A stretch of 19,581 nt of DNA from Rhodospirillaceae bacterium. Lineage in GTDB: Bacteria > Pseudomonadota > Alphaproteobacteria > SP197. The position numbers were made by a program, and so were the translations under genes. Below, piece after piece: positions 1 to 6,380 of this stretch. Location of the stretch: positions 1 through 19,581 of the forward strand of contig JABIUG010000235.1 of NCBI GenBank assembly GCA_018700655.1, in the 5' to 3' direction. The notes under the pieces were generated by a model that ran no database searches, was not told the origin of the DNA, and saw nothing but the letters and a program-made list of their open reading frames with translations. The number at the start of each line of letters is the position of its first letter. The stretch's first letter is position 1.

Positions 1-246
1 CGCGGCGCCGATTTCGGGATCGCCGATCCGGTGGAGATGGCGACCCTCATGCAGTTCGGTATCGACCAGGCCGGCATCGCGCAGGACAACGATATGGGAA
101 CGCAGAACTGCCGGCTTGAGGCCAGTCGCCTTGGCGATCTCAGCTGTCGTCCACATCGCACCGTCACTCAGCGCGGCCAGGATCGCCAACCGGATGGGGT
201 GACTGAGCAGCGCGCGTACCGCATCGGTGTCGAGCCCGATCATCAT
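1..246 (-). CDS. ArsR-type winged-helix transcriptional regulator (partial, C-terminus off left edge)
   Basis: The visible 82 codons read as a DNA-binding winged helix: an N-terminal helix containing SHPIRLAILAAL (residues 15-26), a helix-turn-helix around residues 34-55 (TTAEIAKATGLKPAVLRSHI), and the start of a wing with LVDTELHEGRHLHRIGDP (60-77). This is the usual ArsR/HTH_20 pattern, but no metal-binding cysteine pair is visible in the part seen. The ATG at 246 is preceded by a GAGGAG-like ribosome site, and the start lies only 10 bp after the sensor kinase stop, so it is very likely the third gene of the response regulator-kinase operon. The ligand cannot be told. The rest of the protein lies outside the window. 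Confidence 0.8.
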   Translation of the reverse strand, partial: MMIGLDTDAVRALLSHPIRLAILAALSDGAMWTTAEIAKATGLKPAVLRSHIVVLRDAGLVDTELHEGRHLHRIGDPEIGAA

Positions 247-256
247 CGCCGTCTCC

Positions 257-1639
257 TCACGTTTCGACTTCGTGCGGCAGGCTGACACGCGCGATCAGAC
301 CGCCGCCGTCACGGTCGAGCAGTTCCACATCGCCGCCATGGGCGCGCAGGATGCTGCGTGTCACAGAAAGGCCCAGACCCGTGCCGCCGGTCGCCCGGTT
401 GCGCGAGGGTTCGCCGCGCATGAACGGGCGGAACATTGCTTCGCGCTGGTCGGCGGGAATGCCGGGCCCGCGGTCGGCCACATCGATCGTCACGCCGCTA
501 GCGCTTTTGGCGAGGTTTACCTCGGCCGAATCGCCATAGCGGATTGCGTTCTGGATCAGATTGCCGAGCGCGCGACGCAGCGCGACCGGTCGACAGGCCA
601 GCGTAAGGCGGTCGGGACCTTCATAGGATGCGGTCTCGCCGGCATCGGCGAGGTCATCGATCAGACTGGCGACCAGGGCAGCGACATCGACCTTCTGGCG
701 TTCTTCGTGTGAAGCCTCACCGCGGGCGGCATCGAGTGTTTCCTTCAGCATGATCTCCATGTCAGCGAGATCATCGAATGCTTTGTTGCGCTGGGTCTCG
801 TCGTCGATCTCCTCGGTCCGCAGGCGCAGACGCGTGATGATGGTCCTGAGGTCATGGGACAGAGCCGCCAGCATCAAAGATCGATCGTCGATCAGGCGGC
901 GCAGGTGATCCTGCATCGCGTTGAACGCGGTTACTGCTTCGCGCACCTCGCGTGTGCCGCCTTCTTTCAGGGGTGGAGCATCGAGATCGACGCTGAGCCG
1001 CTCGGCAGCGCCTGCCAGAGTCCGGAGAGGTCGGGTCAGGCGCTTGACAACCACCAGCGAGAGAATCACCACCACGACCACGGCAAGCCCCATCATCATC
1101 AGGGCAAACGAACCTGGTCTGGCTGTTGCAGGCCGCGCGGGAGCGACCGCGACAATCCAGCCGCCGTCGTCAAGCGGCAGGCCGACCATCAGGGCATAGA
1201 AACCGGGCTGCCAGTCGTCGCGCCCGATCTCGCCCGGGGACCTGTTCGCATCAAATGCGCCGGGGTGTCCGTTCAGGGCATGGAGAATGAAGTCGTCGAG
1301 ATGTTCCACCGGCAGGGCTGCGGTGCCGGCTTCGATCACCGGATCGCTGTGGCGCCAGGCTTCGATAGGGGCTTCCGGCCTGGTCTCGGAAATCCAGACA
1401 CGAAAATTCCGCGTGTGATAGTCCTCCAGAGCGTCGTCGCGCTGCTCGACCTCCAGGTCAGACAAGGCGCTGGACATGCTGCCGGCACGCTCAACGACGG
1501 CGCGGGCAAAGGCCTGCTGGGCTGCTTTTTCACGTTCGTGGGTTGCGAACAGCGCTCCGGCCCCGAGCACGATGGCAAGGGCGCCTGCGATCAGGAAACC
1601 AAAGAGTGCCGTGATGCCCCAGCCGCGTCTCTCGATCAT
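257..1639 (-). CDS. Two-component sensor histidine kinase, EnvZ/CpxA-like
   Basis: A 460-residue inner-membrane kinase of usual family length. TM1 is about residues 10-32, a periplasmic sensor region about 33-175, TM2 about 177-198, and a HAMP linker follows (KRLTRPLRTL, 199-208, to about 250). The dimerisation/phosphoacceptor motif is ALSHDLRT with His262. The ATPase domain has an N box (NLIQNAIRYG, 360-369), a G1 box (DRGPGIP, 389-395) and a G2 box (GGTGLGLSV, 418-426), all intact. Such kinases autophosphorylate on His and pass the phosphate to the partner regulator. The ATG overlaps the regulator stop (ATGA), indicating translational coupling. The periplasmic stimulus is unknown; the divergent LTXXQ gene suggests envelope or metal stress (inference). 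Confidence 0.95.
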   Translation of the reverse strand: MIERRGWGITALFGFLIAGALAIVLGAGALFATHEREKAAQQAFARAVVERAGSMSSALSDLEVEQRDDALEDYHTRNFRVWISETRPEAPIEAWRHSDPVIEAGTAALPVEHLDDFILHALNGHPGAFDANRSPGEIGRDDWQPGFYALMVGLPLDDGGWIVAVAPARPATARPGSFALMMMGLAVVVVVILSLVVVKRLTRPLRTLAGAAERLSVDLDAPPLKEGGTREVREAVTAFNAMQDHLRRLIDDRSLMLAALSHDLRTIITRLRLRTEEIDDETQRNKAFDDLADMEIMLKETLDAARGEASHEERQKVDVAALVASLIDDLADAGETASYEGPDRLTLACRPVALRRALGNLIQNAIRYGDSAEVNLAKSASGVTIDVADRGPGIPADQREAMFRPFMRGEPSRNRATGGTGLGLSVTRSILRAHGGDVELLDRDGGGLIARVSLPHEVET

Positions 1640-2349
1640 GTCCTGTTAACCGCCGGGGTAAATTGATAGCCACCGCCCCGCACGGTCTTGATGATCTGGG
1701 GATCCTTGGGGTCGACCTCGATCTTGCGCCGCAGACGGGAAAGCTGGACGTCGACACTGCGATCAAAGGGCTGGGCCATGCGTCCCTTGGTGAAGGTCAG
1801 GAGCTGGTCGCGGTCGAGCACGCGGCGGGGGTGTTGGAGGAAGGCGATTAACAGGTCGTATTCGCCCGCGGTCAGGGTGACCAGGGCGCCATCGGGAGCA
1901 AAGAGTTCACGGCGGGCGGTATCGAGCCGCCAGTCGGCAAATTCATAACGCGCGTCGGCGCTCTCTTCGGCCGGTTGACCGGAAGCGCGGCGCATCACGG
2001 CACGGATCCGGGCGAGCAGCTCGCGCGGATTGAAGGGTTTGGTGACGTAGTCGTCGGCGCCCAGTTCGAGGCCGACGATCCGGTCGGTGTCCTCGGCAAG
2101 GGCGGTCAGCATGATGACCGGGACATTGGAAATCTGGCGGATCTTCTTGCAGATCTCGAAACCGTCCTCACCGGGCAGCATCAGATCGAGCACGACCAGA
2201 TCGGGATTTCGGTCCCTGACGGTGCGCAAGGCACGCTCGCCATCGGGCGCGGTCACGGTTTCCAGCCCGTGTTTGTCGAGAAAGCGGGCCAGCAGGTCGC
2301 GAATCTCAGGATCGTCATCGACGACAAGAATGGTTGGCATGGTGCTCAT
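1636..2349 (-). CDS. OmpR/PhoB-family response regulator
   Basis: The receiver domain is complete: acidic pocket DDD (residues 11-13), phosphoacceptor Asp55 in LVVLDLMLPGEDG, Thr82 in VIMLT and Lys104 in YVTKPFNPREL. A winged-helix DNA-binding domain follows (about 135-235), ending with the typical VDVQLSRLRRKIE and IIKTVRGGGYQF. Members bind direct-repeat half sites as dimers, and two such repeat pairs lie just upstream at 2395-2447, so autoregulation is likely. The start is uncertain. I chose the ATG at 2349; the next ATG at 2340 gives MPTILVVDDD and has a GGAG 12 nt upstream, and a GTG at 2358 is also in frame. The gene heads the operon with the kinase and the ArsR-like regulator. Confidence 0.95.
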   Translation of the reverse strand: MSTMPTILVVDDDPEIRDLLARFLDKHGLETVTAPDGERALRTVRDRNPDLVVLDLMLPGEDGFEICKKIRQISNVPVIMLTALAEDTDRIVGLELGADDYVTKPFNPRELLARIRAVMRRASGQPAEESADARYEFADWRLDTARRELFAPDGALVTLTAGEYDLLIAFLQHPRRVLDRDQLLTFTKGRMAQPFDRSVDVQLSRLRRKIEVDPKDPQIIKTVRGGGYQFTPAVNRT

Positions 2350-2394
2350 GCACTCCACATAGCGGCGTTGCCCGGGTGGCGCAGCGTCGACTTT

Positions 2395-2447
2395 GTAACG
2401 CTCTGTAACACAGGGCCCAAATACGGTCCGTTGTTACAAAGCGTTAC
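2395..2447. promoter_or_regulatory. Paired inverted CpxR-like operator between the divergent genes
   Basis: Seen directly: GTAAC at 2395-2399 and 2405-2409 (5-nt spacer, 10-bp period) on the plus strand, and the same GTAAC-N5-GTAAC on the minus strand at 2447-2433. The 16-bp arms GTAACGCTCTGTAACA and GTAACGCTTTGTAACA differ at one base and are separated by 21 bp. OmpR-family regulators bind direct repeats with this period, and the E. coli CpxR box is GTAAA-N5-GTAAA. I infer that the neighbouring regulator binds here to control both its own operon and the LTXXQ gene. Confidence 0.75.
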
Positions 2448-2573
2448 CCAACGACATCAAGCTTGCAACGCACCCGACATATTGCACCTCCATCTTTGTC
2501 TCGTGCCCGGAACGACAAGGCGTCGAAAGACCCACCACACCGGGATGCGACACAGGAGAAGAGGAACATTCTT

Positions 2574-3014
2574 ATGAAGCGACGTAATGGATTGATGCTG
2601 GCCGGCGCGATGGCGCTTGGCATGACCAGCATGGCCCTGGCCTCCGGCGGCGATGATGACCGACGCGGCCATGGCTGTGATGGCGAACAGGGCGTGAAGA
2701 TCGAGATGATGACGCTCTGCATCGAAGATAAGCTCGACCTTACCGAGGCGCAGATGCCTGCATGGGACGCCGCGGTCGGTGCGGTCGAAAGCGCCAGCGA
2801 ACAACGCCAGACGATGTGCGCCGCCGCCGAAGCCGAGAGTAAGCCCGAGACCGTGGTCGACGCCCTCGATCGTGCCGAAGAGCGCATGCAGGCCGGCCTT
2901 GAGACCGTGACCGAACTACGCGGTGCAGTCGGTGATCTTTACGAGGTTCTCGATGACGAACAGTGCACAACGCTGGACGCCATGGTCAAGGACTTCCGCC
3001 ACATGCGTGGGTAA
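2574..3014 (+). CDS. Periplasmic LTXXQ-motif protein (Spy/CpxP family)
   Basis: A 146-residue protein with a Sec signal peptide: basic MKRRNG, a hydrophobic stretch and an ALA-S cleavage site near residue 23. The mature part is mostly helical and carries LDLTEAQ (54-60) and a second, degenerate copy LDDEQ (126-130), the paired pattern of Spy/CpxP proteins, which act as periplasmic chaperones or as repressors of a sensor kinase. Its four cysteines (35, 49, 82, 131) and an Asp/His/Cys-rich N-terminus (GGDDDRRGHGC) are uncommon for CpxP and might support disulfides or metal binding (inference). The ATG at 2574 is chosen because AGGAGAAGAGG lies just upstream and the signal peptide starts there. 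It is divergent from the two-component operon, as cpxP is from cpxRA. Confidence 0.85.
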   Translation: MKRRNGLMLAGAMALGMTSMALASGGDDDRRGHGCDGEQGVKIEMMTLCIEDKLDLTEAQMPAWDAAVGAVESASEQRQTMCAAAEAESKPETVVDALDRAEERMQAGLETVTELRGAVGDLYEVLDDEQCTTLDAMVKDFRHMRG

Positions 3015-3033
3015 CCCCAAGCCCCGCGCATCG

Positions 3034-3090
3034 CTCCGCCCGCCCCTGGTCTTGAGCCCTGGTGATCGGGGGCGGGAGGAGCACAGTTTT
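3034..3090 (+). terminator. Probable intrinsic terminator of the LTXXQ gene
   Basis: CTCCGCCCGCCCC (3034-3046) pairs with GGGGCGGGAGGAG (3069-3081) at 12 of 13 positions and is followed by CACAGTTTT. It begins 20 bp after the stop codon. The loop is long (22 nt) and the T-run short, so efficiency is uncertain. A small hairpin, GCCCC(7 nt)GGGGC, follows at 3093-3109. Confidence 0.6.
3057..3083 (+). repeat. G/C-rich diverged direct repeat, copy 1
   Basis: CCCTGGTGATCGGGGGCGGG and the bases to 3083 match 3216-3243, with two substitutions in the core and small changes near the end. It overlaps the right arm of the terminator, so it may be a terminator-associated repeat rather than an element of its own. 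Confidence 0.45.
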
Positions 3091-3212
3091 AAGCCCCGAT
3101 CAAAGGGGCACGTTCCAGGGTCGATCGAGACCCGACTTGAGAGTTTAGAAATACGTGGTGTCTTCCCCCCAAGCGGCACCGCGTACCGTCCCAACCCGCT
3201 TCCGGTCTTTTC

Positions 3213-3243
3213 TGCCCCTGGTGACCGGGAGCGGGGAGGGGCA
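3213..3243. repeat. G/C-rich diverged direct repeat, copy 2, forming a hairpin
   Basis: Bases 3216-3243 are the second copy of the 27-28-bp repeat. TGCCCCT (3213-3219) pairs with AGGGGCA (3237-3243), giving a 7-bp stem that lies 45 bp beyond the stop of the minus-strand PEP mutase-family gene. It could stop that transcript, but there is no T-run on the minus strand. The rest of 3015-3288 shows no gene. Confidence 0.4.
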
Positions 3244-3288
3244 ACTTCCAGACTGCCCCAGAGCAGATCTCCCTCAACATAGTTTGCC

Positions 3289-4119
3289 CTAACGCACGAT
3301 GATCTTGCTCATGCCCTTCTCGCCGGGCATGTGGTCGAGATAGGAGAAGCTGCCGGCTTCGGCCATCTCGCGACCCCAGGCCATGATCGGCGCATAGGTT
3401 GCCCGGAACAGGCTGCCGCCGGTGCTGATCCGCCGCACGCCCAGTTCGGCCATGCGTTCCAGCGTTGCACTGCCACCCTGTCCGACCACGACATTGATCG
3501 GCCCATCGACTTCGGCGACCAGCCTGGCGACCGTTTCGTCATCTGTCGGGCCGGGTGCATAGAGACAGTCGGCGCCGGCTTCGCGAAAGCGGTTGAGCCG
3601 GGCGATCGCATCGGGCAGCGGATCGTCGTGGCCGTAGAGAAAACACTCCGCCCGTGCCGTCAGGGTAAAAGCGATGCCAGAGGCATCGGCAGCCTCGCGT
3701 GCCGCAGCAATCCGATCGGCCGCGAGCTCGATGTCGTAGTAGAGATTGTCATAATCACCGGTGAAATCTTCGATGCCGCAGCCTGCCATGCCGTGTGCGA
3801 TGGCGCCGATGATGCAGCGCGCAACCTCTTCGGGGCTGTGGCCGTAACCGTTTTCGAGATCGCCATTGACCGGCAGATCGACCGCCCGAGCGATTGCGCC
3901 ATGTTCGGCCATGATCGTCTCGAATGGCGCGGCATCGGGACCGTCATCACGCGCCTTGGCGAAGTTCATGCCAAGGCTGGTCGTGGCAAGCGCCTGAAAG
4001 CCGCAGGATTCCAGCAATCTTGCACTTCCAGGATCCCATGCATTGGCCATGACGAAGGGCTGATCGGCCTCGTGCAGGGTGCGAAAGGCGAGGGCTTTTT
4101 CGGCGAGGGAATGATCCAT
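3289..4119 (-). CDS. Isocitrate lyase/phosphoenolpyruvate mutase family enzyme
   Basis: A 276-residue TIM-barrel protein of the PEP mutase/2-methylisocitrate lyase superfamily (COG2513-like). Visible signatures are AWDPGSARLLESCGFQALATTS (27-48, the substrate-binding first part of the barrel), the Mg-binding NGDLENGYG (85-93, Asp87 and Glu89), GIEDFTGD (115-122) and TARAE (154-158), with STGG near residue 233. The lyase KKCGH loop is absent (LENGYG lies there), so it is not a true isocitrate or methylisocitrate lyase. C-C or C-P bond chemistry on a 2-oxo acid such as oxaloacetate is possible, but the substrate is unknown. The reading frame stays open into dnaK upstream, but the homologous part begins at MDHSLAEKALAF, so I use the ATG at 4119; its ribosome site is weak. 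Confidence 0.88.
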   Translation of the reverse strand: MDHSLAEKALAFRTLHEADQPFVMANAWDPGSARLLESCGFQALATTSLGMNFAKARDDGPDAAPFETIMAEHGAIARAVDLPVNGDLENGYGHSPEEVARCIIGAIAHGMAGCGIEDFTGDYDNLYYDIELAADRIAAAREAADASGIAFTLTARAECFLYGHDDPLPDAIARLNRFREAGADCLYAPGPTDDETVARLVAEVDGPINVVVGQGGSATLERMAELGVRRISTGGSLFRATYAPIMAWGREMAEAGSFSYLDHMPGEKGMSKIIVR

Positions 4120-4166
4120 GGTGCCGGACCCCGTGGCTCGATGAGGGAACAGTTGGGCAACGTTGG

Positions 4167-4198
4167 AACAAAACAAAAACAAAAAAAGACAGCAAAAC
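4167..4198. other. A-rich tract in the divergent spacer upstream of dnaK
   Basis: A 32-bp stretch made almost only of A with single C or G interruptions stands out in an otherwise GC-rich sequence. It lies between the start of the PEP mutase-family gene and the dnaK promoter, about 40 bp upstream of the RpoH −35. A curved-DNA or UP-like role for either gene is possible but not shown. Confidence 0.5.
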
Positions 4199-4238
4199 TG
4201 ACTCGACTCGAAAAGCGCTGGTTTTTCGCTGTGTTGCG

Positions 4239-4268
4239 CCCTTGCACGTAGCACCTTCACACCCATAT
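4239..4268 (+). promoter_or_regulatory. RpoH (sigma-32) type heat-shock promoter of dnaK
   Basis: CCCTTG at 4239-4244 is followed after 17 bp by CCCATAT at 4262-4268. This fits the sigma-32 pattern, whose core is CTTG and CCCCATnT. It lies about 95 bp before the dnaK ATG, in the expected position and orientation. No CIRCE inverted repeat is present, so HrcA control is not indicated. Confidence 0.8.
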
Positions 4269-4292
4269 CACTCACAACGATGAGGGACATTC

Positions 4293-4307
4293 CGGGGGTT
4301 CGCCCCG
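4293..4307 (+). other. 5'-UTR hairpin of dnaK
   Basis: CGGGG (4293-4297) pairs with CCCCG (4303-4307) around a GTTCG loop, inside the predicted leader. It does not cover the ribosome site AAGGAG at 4348-4353. A stability role is a guess. Confidence 0.4.
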
Positions 4308-4363
4308 AGGCGCCGCGAATACGGGCCTCATTTCGGACCCGCCAATGAAGGAGTCTAGCGACC

Positions 4364-6295
4364 ATGAGCAAAGTAATTGGTATCGATCTCGGCACGACGA
4401 ATTCGTGTGTAGCGGTCATGGAAGGCGGCAGCGGCCGCGTGGTGGAAAATTCGGAAGGCGGGCGCACGACGCCCTCGATTGTAGCCTTCGCGGAAGACGG
4501 CGAACGTCTTGTTGGCCAGGCCGCCAAGCGCCAGGCCGTGACCAATCCCGAAGCAACCCTGTTTGCGATCAAACGTCTGATCGGGCGCAGCTTTGCTGAT
4601 CCCATGACGCAGAAGGACAAGGATCTGGTGCCTTACCAGATCGTCAAGGCTGACAGCGGCGACGCCTGGGTCGAGGCCCGTGGCGAGAAGTACAGTCCCA
4701 GCCAGATCAGCGCATTCATCCTTCAGAAAATGAAGGAAACGGCAGAATCCCATCTGGGCTCAGGCGTGACCCAGGCGGTGATCACCGTACCGGCCTATTT
4801 CAACGACAGTCAGCGTCAGGCGACCAAGGATGCCGGCAAGATCGCCGGACTCGAGGTCCTGCGAATCATCAACGAGCCGACCGCTGCTGCCCTGGCCTAT
4901 GGCCTGGACAAGAAGGAATCGGGCACGATCGTGGTCTATGACCTCGGTGGCGGCACGTTCGATGTGTCGGTGCTGGAGATCGGTGACGGTGTTTTCGAGG
5001 TCAAGTCGACCAACGGCGACACCTTCCTGGGTGGCGAGGATTTCGACAAGCGCATCCTCGATTACCTGGCCGAAGAGTTTCAGAAGGAAAACGGCATCGA
5101 CCTGCGCGCCGACAAGCTCGCGCTGCAGCGTCTTAAGGAAGCCGCGGAAAAGGCCAAGATCGAGCTTTCCAGCGCGGTCCAGACCGAAGTCAATCTGCCG
5201 TTCATCACGGCCGATGCTTCGGGCCCCAAACATCTCACGATCAAGCTGACACGCTCCAAGCTCGAAGCTCTGGTTGATGACCTGCTCGAGCGCACCCTGG
5301 TGCCGTGCAAGAAAGCGCTCAAGGATGCCGGCCTGACCGCTGGCGAGATCGATGAAATCGTCCTGGTCGGTGGCATGACCCGCATGCCCAAGGCCCAGGA
5401 GAAAGTGCAGCAGTTCTTTGGCAAGGAGCCGCATAAGGGCGTGAACCCCGATGAGGTCGTTGCCCTTGGCGCTGCGATCCAGGCCGGTGTGTTGCAGGGC
5501 GAGGTCAAGGATGTCCTCCTGCTCGACGTCACGCCGCTCTCCCTTGGGATCGAGACGCTGGGTGGTGTCTTTACCCGCCTGATCGACCGCAACACGACGA
5601 TCCCGACGCGCAAGGGCCAGGTGTTTTCGACCGCTGAAGACAACCAGACCGCGGTGACGATCCGTGTCTTCCAGGGCGAGCGTGAAATGGCTGCCGACAA
5701 CAAGGTGCTGGGCCAGTTTGATCTGGTCGGTATTCCAACAGCGCCGCGTGGCCTGCCCCAGATCGAGGTCACCTTTGACATCGACGCCAACGGCATCGTC
5801 AATGTTTCGGCCAAGGACAAGGCGACCGCCAAGGAACAGCAGATCCGGATCCAGGCTTCCGGCGGTCTTTCCGACGACGAGATCGACGGGATGGTCAAGG
5901 ATGCCGAGAGCCATGCCGAGGACGACAAGCTGCGACGTGCCGCGGTCGAGGCCCGCAATCAGGCTGATTCGCTGATCCATTCGACCGAACAGCAAATCGC
6001 GGAACATGGCGAACTGGTTGACGATGCAGTCAAGGCCGAGATCGAGGCGGCAGCGGCTGATCTGAAGGCGGAGCTCGCCGACGAAGAAGCCGACAACACC
6101 GAGGCGATCGAATCCAAGACCCAGGTTCTGGTGCAAGCCGCCATGAAGATGGGCGAAGCGATCTATGCGGCGCAGCAGCAGGCTGAAGGCGCCGATGGTG
6201 GCGAGGCCGGCGGCGACGAGGGCGGATCGGATGACGGTGTCGTTGATGCCGACTTCGAGGAAGTCGACGACGACAAGAAAACCGGAACTGCCTGA
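4364..6295 (+). CDS. dnaK: Molecular chaperone DnaK (Hsp70)
   Basis: A full-length 643-residue cytoplasmic Hsp70. The ATPase domain starts with IGIDLGTTNSCVAV (5-18) and has DLGGGTFDVS (193-202) and LVGGMTRMP. The linker DVLLLDVTPLSLGIET leads into the substrate-binding domain. The helical lid ends in a Gly/Asp/Glu-rich tail closing with VVDADFEEVDDD, the usual DnaK C-terminus. It binds exposed hydrophobic segments in an ATP cycle driven by DnaJ and GrpE. AAGGAG lies 10 nt before the ATG, and a sigma-32-type promoter is upstream. dnaJ follows after 85 bp, the classic operon. grpE is not in the window. Confidence 0.99.
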   Translation: MSKVIGIDLGTTNSCVAVMEGGSGRVVENSEGGRTTPSIVAFAEDGERLVGQAAKRQAVTNPEATLFAIKRLIGRSFADPMTQKDKDLVPYQIVKADSGDAWVEARGEKYSPSQISAFILQKMKETAESHLGSGVTQAVITVPAYFNDSQRQATKDAGKIAGLEVLRIINEPTAAALAYGLDKKESGTIVVYDLGGGTFDVSVLEIGDGVFEVKSTNGDTFLGGEDFDKRILDYLAEEFQKENGIDLRADKLALQRLKEAAEKAKIELSSAVQTEVNLPFITADASGPKHLTIKLTRSKLEALVDDLLERTLVPCKKALKDAGLTAGEIDEIVLVGGMTRMPKAQEKVQQFFGKEPHKGVNPDEVVALGAAIQAGVLQGEVKDVLLLDVTPLSLGIETLGGVFTRLIDRNTTIPTRKGQVFSTAEDNQTAVTIRVFQGEREMAADNKVLGQFDLVGIPTAPRGLPQIEVTFDIDANGIVNVSAKDKATAKEQQIRIQASGGLSDDEIDGMVKDAESHAEDDKLRRAAVEARNQADSLIHSTEQQIAEHGELVDDAVKAEIEAAAADLKAELADEEADNTEAIESKTQVLVQAAMKMGEAIYAAQQQAEGADGGEAGGDEGGSDDGVVDADFEEVDDDKKTGTA

Positions 6296-6301
6296 ACGGC
6301 A

Positions 6302-6357
6302 ACGGCTAAGCGCCGGAGGACCGTACCGCGCCCCGTGCGGTCGCCTCCGGCTGCCGT
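6302..6357 (+). other. Nested hairpin between dnaK and dnaJ
   Basis: Three stacked stems are seen: ACGGC (6302-6306) with GCCGT (6353-6357), GCCGGAGG (6312-6319) with CCTCCGGC (6344-6351), and ACCGC (6325-6329) with GCGGT (6337-6341). No T-run follows, so it is a poor terminator. It may act as an mRNA stabiliser, processing site or partial attenuator setting DnaK above DnaJ (inference). Confidence 0.65.
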
Positions 6358-6380
6358 AGCTGGCGGATTGGGGACGCATC

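Noticed and set aside
3331..4251. 306-residue plus-strand frame over the PEP mutase-family gene
   Set aside because: Shadow of the minus-strand gene; it shows no domain and has no ribosome site.
4293..4307. RNA thermometer in the dnaK leader
   Set aside because: The only hairpin seen does not cover the ribosome site, so temperature-gated translation is not supported.
4120..4620. N-terminal extension of the PEP mutase-family gene to 4620
   Set aside because: It would run through the heat-shock promoter and the dnaK start on the opposite strand. The homologous protein starts at 4119.
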